Below are positions 1 to 8,440 of a stretch of DNA of 39,004 nt, piece after piece. The position numbers were made by a program, and so were the translations under genes. Position 1 is the stretch's first letter. Each line of letters opens with the position of its first letter. Source of the stretch: Clostridium sp. CAG:138 (lineage in GTDB: Bacteria; Bacillota; Clostridia; Christensenellales; CAG-138); assembly GCA_000435055.1 (NCBI GenBank), contig FR879709.1, forward strand, positions 53,533 to 92,536, written 5' to 3'. Below the pieces are notes generated by a model, which was not told where the DNA came from, did not search any database, and was given only the letters and a program-made list of their open reading frames with translations.

Positions 1-183
1 TGGATTGTTCTTTGCGATATTGCGCAGAATCTTCATTGAGCCGTCACGGCTGCCATCGTTTACATAAATGATTTCGTAAGGATAACCGATTTTTTTCATA
101 ACCGCATCCATACGGGAAAATGAGGTTTCAAGCACCTCTTCTTCGTTATAAACGGGTACAATAAGCGAAAGTGTTTTTTCCAT
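1..183 (-). CDS. Glycosyltransferase family 2, N-terminal fragment
   Basis: This is the first 61 residues of a family 2 glycosyltransferase; the rest lies beyond the left edge of the window. The start of the GT-A nucleotide-binding fold is visible: LSLIVPVYNEEEVLE near the N-terminus, then IIYVNDGSRDGS, in which the Asp of VNDGS is the usual nucleotide-sugar ligand. The sequence resembles the dolichol-phosphate-mannose synthase/GtrB type, which moves sugars onto lipid carriers at the membrane, but the substrate cannot be told from this fragment. The ATG at 183 is the only good start; its ribosome binding site is weak (AAAGGG, about 15 bases upstream). A clear promoter at 321-349 gives it its own transcript with a leader of about 130 bases. 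Confidence 0.88.
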   Translation of the reverse strand, partial: MEKTLSLIVPVYNEEEVLETSFSRMDAVMKKIGYPYEIIYVNDGSRDGSMKILRNIAKNNP

Positions 184-320
184 AATTATTAACCGTTGCC
201 CTTTATTCTTTGTTGTTGCAGCGCAAACCGCATTGCAATGATTCCGCAGCGGCGGATGCGCCGACGTATTGCTGCCTCCGCAGACCGACCGTTCCGGCCG
301 TGTCTTGGGAGATTATACAA

Positions 321-349
321 ATTATATCCTATTTCGCCGCAGATTTCAA
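321..349 (-). promoter_or_regulatory. Sigma-A promoter for the glycosyltransferase
   Basis: On the minus strand TTGAAA (344-349) and TATAAT (321-326) are separated by exactly 17 bases. The expected transcription start is near 314, so the glycosyltransferase mRNA has a leader of about 130 bases. The interval between the promoter and the gene is GC-rich with short self-complementary runs but no recognised riboswitch. Confidence 0.75.
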
Positions 350-389
350 GCAAAAAGGGAAAAATAAGTCCGTACGTTATATTCCGTCA

Positions 390-941
390 TCAATGCCCGG
401 GCTGAACACCGACAGAAGCATCGAATTCAAGAGTAAAAGGTTTATCCGTCAGCGCTGTATCTGTCAATACTGTTGCAAAAAGCAGATTCTCCCCCGGCTC
501 AAGCTTCAGCATGAATGAGCCGTCTGCCGACTGCATGCTGCCGGAAGCAATGAAGGCCTCGCTGCCGCCTTCCGTCGTGTCCGCGAAAATTATGTTCACA
601 GCACAAAAAAGAGTTTCGGGGTAGCTGTTTATGACCATGCCGTCAACGAATGTGCCGTCGCCCTCCTCGAAAACGCGAAAGTTTACAAATCGGAGATATT
701 GCTCGAAATGCTCCTTGTCGCGAATTTCTTTTCCAAGCGCATCATAACGCATTATGCCGCCCGTAGGCGCTGCATCGGCCGTCGGATATGTACCCGCTGT
801 CGGCTCGGCGCTGTCGACCCGGAATCCGTGAGGCGGCAATGTCACATCGGGCATAATGCTTGAGTTTTTGTCATTGCAGCCCGCTGCCGAGAGCACTAAA
901 GCCGCAAGCAGTCCCGCGGACAGGCGCAGTGCAAAACGCAT
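390..941 (-). CDS. Small predicted lipoprotein of unknown function
   Basis: I do not recognise this protein. It starts with a short signal peptide ending in a lipobox (LSAAGC), so it should be lipid-anchored on the outside of the membrane. The mature part, about 160 residues, begins with a Ser/Thr/Pro-rich linker and then has a compact, beta-rich stretch without known motifs. The ATG at 941 gives a 22-residue signal peptide of normal length. An upstream ATG at 998 overlaps the end of the nicotinate phosphoribosyltransferase gene by 8 bases and would suit translational coupling, but gives a 41-residue leader; neither start has a strong ribosome binding site. It is probably co-transcribed with the phosphoribosyltransferase gene upstream. 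Confidence 0.72.
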   Translation of the reverse strand: MRFALRLSAGLLAALVLSAAGCNDKNSSIMPDVTLPPHGFRVDSAEPTAGTYPTADAAPTGGIMRYDALGKEIRDKEHFEQYLRFVNFRVFEEGDGTFVDGMVINSYPETLFCAVNIIFADTTEGGSEAFIASGSMQSADGSFMLKLEPGENLLFATVLTDTALTDKPFTLEFDASVGVQPGH

Positions 942-990
942 ACACCCGTCCGCAATATCGTTCTTTATTTTGAAGTGTTCAAACACAGTT

Positions 991-2475
991 TTACGCATTC
1001 GCGGGAAGCTTCCGATGTTCACGAATAAGCTTTTGACGCAAATCGTACAGCCCGTCCGAATAATCGACTTTGTAAACTTGCGGGTTCATCAAACGCTTGC
1101 TTTCCTCCCAGAGGGTGTCAAGCTCCTGCTTTGCATATGCCTGAATCTGTTGAATCGTCGGACAGTTGTAAACCTGTTTTCCGTCTATGAAGATGGGCAC
1201 AAGCAGCTCACGCATTGTGTAATTCGTAAGTGTCATGCGTTTATAAGTTTGTTCGGGGTGGTAAATCGTGAGCGGTTTTGTCGTGTCGAACTTTTCATCG
1301 CGCAAAGCGATAAGATCGGCAATCGCCATATGATCTTTATCATACAGGCGATAAACGGTTTTAATGCCCGGGTTTGTGATCTTAACAGCATTTTCGGACA
1401 ATTTGATTTTCGGATAAACGACGCCGTCAATAATTTCAGCAGACATTTTGTAAACACCGCCGAGTGCGGGCTTGTCGTCTGAAGTTATGAGCTTTGTTCC
1501 GACACCCCAAGTGTTTATGCATGCTCCCTGCATTTTCAGGCTGTTGATAAGCGTCTCGTCCAAGTCGCCCGAAACACAGATTTTTGCATTTTCAAACCCG
1601 GCTTCATCAAGCATTTTTCTTGCTTTTTTTGTAAGGTAAGCAAGATCGCCCGAGTCAAGACGAATGCCCGCCGGCTCATAACCTCTGCTGCGAAGCTCTT
1701 TAAAAACTGTTATTGCATTAGGAACGCCGCTGCGCAGCGTGTCATATGTGTCAACAAGCAGCAGACAATTTCCCGGGAAAATATCCGCATAGGCGCGGAA
1801 AGCATCAAGCTCCGTCGGGAAGCTCATTACCCAGCTGTGTGCATGTGTGCCGAGGATGGGAATGTTGAAAAGCTGACCCGTGAGAACATTGCTTGTGCCG
1901 CAGCAGCCGCCGACAACGGCAGCACGTGCGCCGTAGTTCCCTGCATCCGGACCCTGTGCGCGGCGCAGACCGAATTCCATTACGGCATCACCCTTTGCGG
2001 CATAGCAGACGCGGCTTGCCTTTGTTGCGATAAGCGTTTGATGATTAACAAGGTTCAGCAACGCTGTTTCAACGAGCTGTGCCTCCATTATCGGTGCAAT
2101 GACGCGAACGAGCGGTATCGGTGCAAGGACGCGAACGTGCGGTTCATACGGATAAACGAGGGTCCCCTCTTCCATTGCATAGATTTCACCCGTGAAATGC
2201 AGTCCGCGGAGTACGCTTAAAAACGATTCATCAAAAAGATTAAGCGAACGCAGGTAAGCAACATCGTTCTCCGAGAAATGCAGATCATTGATATATTCAA
2301 CGATAGATTCCGTGCCCGCCATTACTGCATAGGAAGAATTTGCTTTTGTATCGCGGAAAAAAAGGTCAAAGACCGCTTTGTTGCCCGCCATGCCCTTTTT
2401 AAAATAGCCGTACATCATGGTCAGCTGATAAAGGTCCGTCATCATGGTCAGGTTGCGGCTGCTCATTATGCTCAT
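991..2475 (-). CDS. pncB: Nicotinate phosphoribosyltransferase
   Basis: This enzyme makes nicotinate mononucleotide from nicotinate and PRPP with ATP hydrolysis, the entry step of the Preiss-Handler route to NAD. The 494-residue length suits the Gram-positive form. The N-terminal segment MMTDLYQLTMMYGYF is a family hallmark; further typical blocks are GTHAHSWVMSFP, LDSGDLAYLTKKARK (PRPP and base binding), GVGTKLITS and LGGVYKM. The ATG at 2475 is preceded by GAAAGGA, 11 bases away; an in-frame ATG at 2466 is less well placed. NadD, the next enzyme of the pathway, is also in the window (33692-34873), and the PRPP synthase at 9870-10877 makes the co-substrate, though the genes are not in one operon. 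Confidence 0.95.
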   Translation of the reverse strand: MSIMSSRNLTMMTDLYQLTMMYGYFKKGMAGNKAVFDLFFRDTKANSSYAVMAGTESIVEYINDLHFSENDVAYLRSLNLFDESFLSVLRGLHFTGEIYAMEEGTLVYPYEPHVRVLAPIPLVRVIAPIMEAQLVETALLNLVNHQTLIATKASRVCYAAKGDAVMEFGLRRAQGPDAGNYGARAAVVGGCCGTSNVLTGQLFNIPILGTHAHSWVMSFPTELDAFRAYADIFPGNCLLLVDTYDTLRSGVPNAITVFKELRSRGYEPAGIRLDSGDLAYLTKKARKMLDEAGFENAKICVSGDLDETLINSLKMQGACINTWGVGTKLITSDDKPALGGVYKMSAEIIDGVVYPKIKLSENAVKITNPGIKTVYRLYDKDHMAIADLIALRDEKFDTTKPLTIYHPEQTYKRMTLTNYTMRELLVPIFIDGKQVYNCPTIQQIQAYAKQELDTLWEESKRLMNPQVYKVDYSDGLYDLRQKLIREHRKLPANA

Positions 2476-2560
2476 TTGTGGTTGAATCCTTTCGGGGGTA
2501 TTTATATGGTTAAAACTGTCGGAGATACACTGAATAATTCACTTTTCGGGAATCAATAAA

Positions 2561-2824
2561 TCAGTTCTCGTCAGTGCTGTGTTTTTGATATTTTTTAAAA
2601 ACATCATCAAGCGTTTTTTCGTCATCGATACCGACAAGGGTTTTTTCCTCCCCTTCGCCTGTTTCACGCAAAATTACGTATTCGAGTTCATCGCTGTCAT
2701 CATCAACCGGAAGCAAAACATAGTAGTTTTCGCCGTTGTGTTCGATAATGTCCATAATATCAAACTCTATCTCATTTTCATCCTCATCGATAAGGATAAT
2801 GCTGTTATAAAGCTGTTCTTCCAA
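2561..2824 (-). CDS. DUF1292 family small acidic protein
   Basis: The product of about 87 residues is very acidic and matches the DUF1292 (YrzB-like) pattern: a segment of the form D-E-x-E-I-E-F-D followed by NYYVLLPVDDDSDELEYVILR. Members are small cytoplasmic proteins common in Firmicutes, often beside ruvX and udk; no biochemical role is established. I place the start at the TTG at 2824, because AGGAGAG lies 6 bases upstream and the frame then begins EEQLYNSIILID. The frame stays open to another TTG at 2887, which has no ribosome binding site. The gene sits between the aldolase and nicotinate phosphoribosyltransferase genes, all on the same strand. Confidence 0.82.
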   Translation of the reverse strand: MEEQLYNSIILIDEDENEIEFDIMDIIEHNGENYYVLLPVDDDSDELEYVILRETGEGEEKTLVGIDDEKTLDDVFKKYQKHSTDEN

Positions 2825-3017
2825 ACTCTGCTCTCCTGTGTTTGTATTTTGCTCCGCGGCGACAAATTCCGCCTTATAATGCAGCAATATGCAGCGAGCA
2901 GCACAGAAAGCCGTTTAATCGGCACAATGCACTGCCGCTGCATATATCGTACGTTAAGTAAGCACTGTTCGGGCATCACACCCATAGCCGCGTGATTGCT
3001 GCCTGAATATGTTTTTG

Positions 3018-3953
3018 TTATGCCTTGCCGTTGCAGCCGAGAACGTCAACGATCTTATGGCGAACCATCTCTTTGATGGCAGCGCGGGCTGGCTTGAGAT
3101 ACTGGCGGGGATCGAAGTGAGAGGGGTACTCATCGAAGTATTTGCGGATGGTGCCGGTCATTGCAAGGCGGAGATCGCTGTCGATATTAATCTTGCAGAC
3201 TGCCATGCTTGCCGCTTTGCGGAGCATATCCTCGGGGACACCGATTGCATCCGGCATGTTTCCGCCGTGTTCGTTTATCATCTTGACAAATTCGGGAATG
3301 ACCGAGCTTGCACCGTGCAGAACGATCGGGAAACCGGGAAGACGCTGCTCAACCTCTTCAAGGATATCGAACCGAAGCATGGGCTTTGTGCCGGGTTTGA
3401 ATTTGTATGCGCCGTGGCTGGTGCCGATTGCGATTGCAAGGCTGTCAACACCGGTACGCTCAACAAATTCCTGAACCTGCGCGGGGTTGGTGTAGCTTGC
3501 ATCCTCTGCGGAAACATTGACATCGTCCTCGACGCCCTCAAGCCTTCCGAGTTCGCCCTCAACAACAACGCCGTGATCGTGTGCATATTCAACGACCTGA
3601 CGGGTGAGCTTGATGTTGTCCTCGAAGGAATGATGTGAACCGTCGATCATAACGGAGGTGAAACCGCCGTCGATGCAGCTCTTGCAAAGCTCGAACGTGT
3701 CGCCGTGGTCAAGGTGTACGCAGATGGGCAGCTGAGTTTCAATTTCGGCTGCTTCAATAAGCTTCATGAGATATGTGTGGTTGGCATATTTCCTTGCGCC
3801 TGCGCTGACCTGAAGAATGAGCGGTGCGTTTTCTTCTTTTGCAGCTTCGGTAATTCCCTGGATGATCTCCATGTTGTTAACGTTGAATGCGCCGATGGCG
3901 TATCCGCCGTTATAGGCCTTTTTGAACATTTCGGTGCTGGTTACGAGTGGCAT
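3018..3953 (-). CDS. fba: Class II fructose-1,6-bisphosphate aldolase
   Basis: This zinc-dependent aldolase splits fructose-1,6-bisphosphate into glyceraldehyde-3-phosphate and dihydroxyacetone phosphate in glycolysis and runs in reverse for gluconeogenesis. The 311-residue length is that of the class IIA/B enzymes of Firmicutes. Zinc and catalytic residues can be seen: HLDHG (D82, H83), EGELG near residue 134, GTSHG (H180) and LHGAS (H213). NIDSD near residue 256 is the phosphate-binding motif. AGGAGGA lies 8 bases before the ATG, and a strong promoter at 4043-4071 gives a leader of about 80 bases. Tagatose-bisphosphate aldolase belongs to the same family and cannot be fully excluded. Confidence 0.94.
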   Translation of the reverse strand: MPLVTSTEMFKKAYNGGYAIGAFNVNNMEIIQGITEAAKEENAPLILQVSAGARKYANHTYLMKLIEAAEIETQLPICVHLDHGDTFELCKSCIDGGFTSVMIDGSHHSFEDNIKLTRQVVEYAHDHGVVVEGELGRLEGVEDDVNVSAEDASYTNPAQVQEFVERTGVDSLAIAIGTSHGAYKFKPGTKPMLRFDILEEVEQRLPGFPIVLHGASSVIPEFVKMINEHGGNMPDAIGVPEDMLRKAASMAVCKINIDSDLRLAMTGTIRKYFDEYPSHFDPRQYLKPARAAIKEMVRHKIVDVLGCNGKA

Positions 3954-4042
3954 TCCGGAATCCTCCTAACGAATTTATTCATTGTAAGTTAAGCGCGAAC
4001 AACTCCTGCGTATCAATCAGGACAATATCATCCGCTGAACCT

Positions 4043-4071
4043 ATTATATACCAGTGCCTGTATTAAATCAA
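4043..4071 (-). promoter_or_regulatory. Sigma-A promoter of the aldolase gene
   Basis: On the minus strand TTGATT (4066-4071) and a perfect TATAAT (4043-4048) are 17 bases apart. The expected start of transcription is about 4036, some 80 bases before the aldolase ATG. Confidence 0.85.
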
Positions 4072-4179
4072 CCGCTTTTTTCCGCAAATTTGATTTATAT
4101 TTTTTATACTTTTTTCAGTCTGTTTCGGTTTTTTCAATACTAACGGTGCGTAAACGCAGCAAACAGCTGTTGCTCAACC

Positions 4180-5577
4180 TCAGGCAAGCACGTTCGCCTT
4201 CGGCAATGCGGCACGGATTGCTGCAATGCCTTCCTGTGAAATACCCGTTCGCTGCAAATCCAGTTTTTCCAGTCCCGTCAATGTGCAAAGCACCTCGACC
4301 GCCGAATCATCAATCGGATTGCCGGACAAATCGAGTTTTTTCAGATTCACATGTTCTTCAAGAGCCGAAACATCCGTTATTGCATTGTTGTGCAGCGAAA
4401 CATCCGTCAGGTTGATGAGCTCCGCAAGAGAGGAAATATCCTCAATCGAATTCATTCCCGCATACAGAACGGACAGTTTTTTCATGCCCGCCAAAGCGGA
4501 AATATCCGAAATGCTGTTATTGTATATCCACAGCCGTTCCATATTCTCAAGGCTGCGCAGCTCGGAAATATCGCTCAGCACATTATCGTGCAGGTTCAGC
4601 CTGCGCAATTCGTGAAGCTCCGAAAGCGGTGAAACATCCGAAATGCTGTTATCATGCAGATACAGTTCACGCAGCTCAACAAGTTTTGAGAGCGGGCGCA
4701 GGTCGCTTATGCTGTTGCTCCGCAAACCAAGCTTTTGAAGCTTTGTAAGCTCCGAAAGCGGCTGAAGGTCATGAATCTCGTTTTCATGCGCAAGTAGTTT
4801 AGTCATATTCTTGAGCGGCGTCAGCGGATAAAGGTTGGAGATATTGTTCTTGTCAATATCCAACTCCAGCAGCTCCGTCAGTTCACTCAGGTGGGATATG
4901 TCAGAAATATTGTTCGTATCGAGGTTCAGTTTTCGCAATGCGGTAAGCTTTTCAATCGGAGATAAATCGTAAATCATGTTTTCGGAAAGATCCAGCACAC
5001 GAAGATAACCGAATTTTGTTAAATCGTCAATATACATCAGTCCGCACCGCCGCAGATGCAGCTCCGCAATGCTGCTTCTGTCCGATACGCATATCGAGCC
5101 ATATTTATATTTAAAGGCACGCGCGAAGTTTTCGTTATTAAATTGTAATTCTGTCTCAAACGGATTCGGTTCGTCTGCGGGCAGCGGCAAAGGCGTCTGC
5201 ACAGGAGGAATATAATCGCCTGACAAAACCTGTGTGGGGTTCGGCACAGGGGAATCGGTTTGCTCGGCAGATCGCTCGGGTTTTACGGGAACAAGGCTCT
5301 CGCCGCCGCTGCATCCGAGAATTGCGGCCGCTACGATACATATAAGCAGCGCAAAAGCAGCCGGTTTACGAAGTGCAGTCAAAACAGCAGGACCGGGGGT
5401 GCGAACCCCATTGTTCCGTGAACAATGCTGCAATGCCGATTTTGCTTTTTTATCGTCAGTTTCGTTGTTTGATTTAGATTTATACGTATTTTTTCTGTTA
5501 ATCATATTCGTCCCGAACTCATATTGTTTGTTCCCGCCGCATTCGACGCACTTTTGCAATGCCCGTTTTCGCATCAA
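4180..5577 (-). CDS. Leucine-rich-repeat lipoprotein (internalin-like)
   Basis: This surface protein consists of a basic N-terminal stretch, a hydrophobic segment with a lipobox (AAILGC, Cys89), a Pro-rich linker (about 95-140) and twelve leucine-rich repeats from about residue 192 to 456. The repeats are 22 residues long with consensus L-x-x-L-x-L-x-x-N-x-I-S-D-I-S-x-L, the internalin/SDS22-like class that forms a curved binding surface. The last two repeats depart from the consensus and probably form the cap. Its ligand is unknown. The start is uncertain: ATG at 5577 or 5505, neither with a good ribosome binding site, and both leave an unusually long cytoplasmic tail before the signal segment. 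A TTG at about residue 66 would give a normal lipoprotein signal peptide. Confidence 0.85.
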   Translation of the reverse strand: MMRKRALQKCVECGGNKQYEFGTNMINRKNTYKSKSNNETDDKKAKSALQHCSRNNGVRTPGPAVLTALRKPAAFALLICIVAAAILGCSGGESLVPVKPERSAEQTDSPVPNPTQVLSGDYIPPVQTPLPLPADEPNPFETELQFNNENFARAFKYKYGSICVSDRSSIAELHLRRCGLMYIDDLTKFGYLRVLDLSENMIYDLSPIEKLTALRKLNLDTNNISDISHLSELTELLELDIDKNNISNLYPLTPLKNMTKLLAHENEIHDLQPLSELTKLQKLGLRSNSISDLRPLSKLVELRELYLHDNSISDVSPLSELHELRRLNLHDNVLSDISELRSLENMERLWIYNNSISDISALAGMKKLSVLYAGMNSIEDISSLAELINLTDVSLHNNAITDVSALEEHVNLKKLDLSGNPIDDSAVEVLCTLTGLEKLDLQRTGISQEGIAAIRAALPKANVLA

Positions 5578-5834
5578 CCAATAGCCGCCGTCCTGTCAAG
5601 GATCCTCGTGCCAAAGGGGAGCAGCCTTGTCGGTCGCTCCCCATGCCAAATCATCGTGCGGAATACGGCATTATCCACCGGACTTTTGCTGTGCAAAAGC
5701 TGTCAAGGGTGCAAATGCCGTTCGACACTCGGAGATACTCCGGATAATTCGTGTTTTTGTGTGTAACCACTTGCAGTTGCGGCTCGGTTCACAAAAACAG
5801 TCTTTAGGCAGAGTTTCCGTCGGACGGAGTTTTC
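5578..5834. other. Intergenic region with several inverted repeats
   Basis: No gene is seen here. Two clear hairpins are present: GGGGAGC (5616-5622) pairs with GCTCCCC (5636-5642), and CTTTTGC and GCAAAAG, about 5684-5700, face each other across a 3-base loop. A short palindrome, CCGTC-G-GACGG, lies near 5818-5828, just after the protease stop codon. None is followed by a T-run in the direction of transcription, so I do not call a terminator. The interval is the leader or promoter region of the leucine-rich-repeat gene. Confidence 0.45.
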
Positions 5835-8279
5835 TCAGATGACACCGATTGCCATACGCATTATGGTCAATGCATCCGAAACGGAAACACCGGGGTTGCC
5901 GTCAACATCCGCAAGCTGAATCTGCTGCTCGGTAAGCTGCATCGTGCCCATTGCATACCGCATTGCAGCCAATGCATCCGAAATGGTCACGTTGCCGTCC
6001 ATATCAACATCGCCGGGAGCGTACTGTGCGCCGATATAACCGGGAATGCTGATATTATCAACCCAGCCGCAGTCGCTTCCGCCGTTGACGCTGCTGTCCT
6101 TAGAATACACCCATTCGAAGGTGTAGGAACCGGTTGTCTGAGCGGTGTATGTAACCGTTGTCCAGTCACGGTCGCCGGAGATATTCGTGTTGTCCGTATT
6201 GTTGACTCTGAATTTGAGTTTGTCGTAATTGCTTTCGCTGCTGACGCGCCAATCAAAGCTCATTGTTTCGCCTGCGTTCATGTTGACGGTAACGCTGAAC
6301 CCTGCGGAAGAACCGCCGACGCCTGTATTTGTGCTTACAACGCTTGCGCCGCCGACGCTGTTCACAACATCAACCGCCCAAGGATGGCTGCTGTTGTTTG
6401 TGAAATTCAGCGTGCCGTTCTGCACGTTTGCCGCCTCGTCAAAGCTCGGAAGCCCTGCAATCGTCACTTGCGCGGAGGCAGTGTAGTAACGATCGTTGAG
6501 CAAATCGTGTGCTCTTGCCGTTATGGTTGCCGTGCCCTGAGCGACGCCGGTGACGGTTGCATAACGCTTATTGCCGCGAACTGCTGCAACAGCGGGGTTT
6601 GAAGAAGTCCACTCAACCTCGAAATTGTTTGCATTCTCGGGTGTGCGGAGTGCAGACAGGCGAATTTCGCCGCCGACATAAGCCTGTGCGGAAACGGGGT
6701 CAATGCTGAGCGCCGTGAGCGCAACGGGTTCGGGGGGGATTGCATTCAGAGTTACGCCGAAATACTTAAGGCCGTTGTCCGCACCCTGCGGCGGGAAGTA
6801 AATGCCGTCAACGGGTTTTACGGTTATTGCACCGCCGCCGCTGATGGAGCAGCTGTTTCCCGTGAAAACAACCGGTGAAAGCAGGTTGTAGAGGTTCTGA
6901 ACATCGTGATAATCCGCGGGGTTGTATCCCTCCTGCATCCTGAAACCGTAAATGCCGTCGTATGCATCCGGCGCATTTGCGGTCATTGCAACGCGGAAAT
7001 TGCCGACAAATTCGGAAGCCGTCTGGCCCGTGACCTCTTTGAACGCAGCCGCAAAGGATTTTCCTGCGGCAAGCTTTTGCAGAAGCGCACGGAAAGTCTG
7101 GTTGCCGTATTGCGTGTAGATATACTGAGCAAAGAACGATACCTGAGCATAAAGCGCAAGCCTGTCATCCATTTCGATCCAGTTGCTCCAATCGTACATT
7201 GAGAAGCCGTTGTGCAGGCTCCATGCGGAAACATACTCGTGTTCTGCGGGCGGAGTGAGCCAATCGTTATTGGTTTTGAAGCTGTAGTTCATCCAGCTCT
7301 GCACCCTGCGGGAAATGCTGCTGCCGGGATAGCAGATCTCCTCGGAAGCCGCGCTCATGCATTCGTTTATCCACGTGTCGGAACCGCCGGCGGAGTAGTT
7401 GATAAGGTGCTGATATTCGTGCACCATTGTGCCGTAGGTATCTGCAACGTCGATGATGACTTCACCCTCGGTATTAACATAGTAAACACCGGGATATGTA
7501 TCGATATTAAGGCAGGGCATTCCGTTCGAAGCAAGGTCCGATGCAGTGAAGAAGCCTGCAACATAGCCGTTGCCGGGAGTCCAGCCGTCGTCAATGTTGT
7601 AATACAGAATGTTCAGCCTGCCGTCGCCCTGGCTTCCGTTTGCGTGATCGCCGAATGAAGACTGCATCAATGCAAACTTCGAATCGAACTCATCCGCACA
7701 AATTTGGGCAAAGCTCTCGTCGATTTCATCAAGGGGATAGACGTTTGCCGCCGTTGATGTGGGAGTCCAGATATAGCAATGCTCGCCCTTTGCAAGCACT
7801 TCAAACTCAACATTTGAGTTGGGCAGTGGGCAATAGCTTGAATAGAGGCTGAAAACATGTGTGTCGCCGACATTGAAGGAAAGGGATTCCGTGCCGATGC
7901 TTCCGATGTTGCTGCGGGAATCAACACCGGCTTTTTTGTCCGCTTCGGCAAGCTCGGAATCGATATCGACAACATAACCCTTGTCGGAAACGGGAAGGCT
8001 GCCGCGGTTTGCACCGGTTGCGCCGACACCGACTTCGGTTTCGATAAGGCCGCTCATGTTACCCGTGGACATATCGCCGTAAGAGCTTGTGCTCGGGTTG
8101 TAAATAACGACATAGTCGCCGCTGTAGCCATCGCTGCCGTCGGTGTCGATTTCAACATCGCCGGTGTTGATGAGGTTTGGGGTTACCTGTGTTTTTGCAG
8201 CAGCGGAAGACGGCAGGACTGCCGCAAGCGTCGTTACCGCAAGGCACAGGCTCAGCATGATACTGATGATTTTCTTCAT
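5835..8279 (-). CDS. Secreted zinc metalloprotease with Big2 and dockerin domains
   Basis: An 814-residue exported protease. Residues 1-28 are a signal peptide. The catalytic domain carries HEYQH at 287-291, followed by WINE (Glu306 as probable third zinc ligand); this layout is closest to the M30 hyicolysin type, with M6-like enzymes as the alternative. Residues about 519-607 form a bacterial Ig-like group 2 domain (TSSNPAVAAV, GVAQGTATITA). Residues about 613-747 are a beta-sandwich, possibly carbohydrate-binding. Residues 754-814 are a type I dockerin with two calcium loops (GDVDMDGNVTISDAL and ADVDGNPGVSVSDAL). The dockerin should attach the enzyme to a cohesin-bearing scaffold, none of which is in this window. 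AGGAGG precedes the ATG, and the promoter is at 8362-8389. Confidence 0.88.
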   Translation of the reverse strand: MKKIISIMLSLCLAVTTLAAVLPSSAAAKTQVTPNLINTGDVEIDTDGSDGYSGDYVVIYNPSTSSYGDMSTGNMSGLIETEVGVGATGANRGSLPVSDKGYVVDIDSELAEADKKAGVDSRSNIGSIGTESLSFNVGDTHVFSLYSSYCPLPNSNVEFEVLAKGEHCYIWTPTSTAANVYPLDEIDESFAQICADEFDSKFALMQSSFGDHANGSQGDGRLNILYYNIDDGWTPGNGYVAGFFTASDLASNGMPCLNIDTYPGVYYVNTEGEVIIDVADTYGTMVHEYQHLINYSAGGSDTWINECMSAASEEICYPGSSISRRVQSWMNYSFKTNNDWLTPPAEHEYVSAWSLHNGFSMYDWSNWIEMDDRLALYAQVSFFAQYIYTQYGNQTFRALLQKLAAGKSFAAAFKEVTGQTASEFVGNFRVAMTANAPDAYDGIYGFRMQEGYNPADYHDVQNLYNLLSPVVFTGNSCSISGGGAITVKPVDGIYFPPQGADNGLKYFGVTLNAIPPEPVALTALSIDPVSAQAYVGGEIRLSALRTPENANNFEVEWTSSNPAVAAVRGNKRYATVTGVAQGTATITARAHDLLNDRYYTASAQVTIAGLPSFDEAANVQNGTLNFTNNSSHPWAVDVVNSVGGASVVSTNTGVGGSSAGFSVTVNMNAGETMSFDWRVSSESNYDKLKFRVNNTDNTNISGDRDWTTVTYTAQTTGSYTFEWVYSKDSSVNGGSDCGWVDNISIPGYIGAQYAPGDVDMDGNVTISDALAAMRYAMGTMQLTEQQIQLADVDGNPGVSVSDALTIMRMAIGVI

Positions 8280-8361
8280 AACGTTTCCTCCTGAAGTTTT
8301 TGCAGAGGTTTATCGGCAAACAATCCGCTCGATGCGGGTTTGTCCGAACCACTGCACATAT

Positions 8362-8389
8362 ATAATAACACATCCGCCGCATTCATCAA
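8362..8389 (-). promoter_or_regulatory. Promoter of the dockerin protease gene
   Basis: On the minus strand TTGATG (8384-8389) and TATTAT (8362-8367) are 16 bases apart, with TGT directly before the -10 hexamer (extended -10). It lies about 80 bases before the protease ATG. Confidence 0.65.
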
Positions 8390-8440
8390 AGATAAATCGG
8401 GGCGAATGTGTCAATATATTATTTTTTCGTATTCTTTAAT

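Noticed and set aside
2888..3017. A terminator for the aldolase gene
   Set aside because: GCCG/CGGC around ATTAAA followed by TTTCT is present, but the stem is only four base pairs and the T-run is broken.
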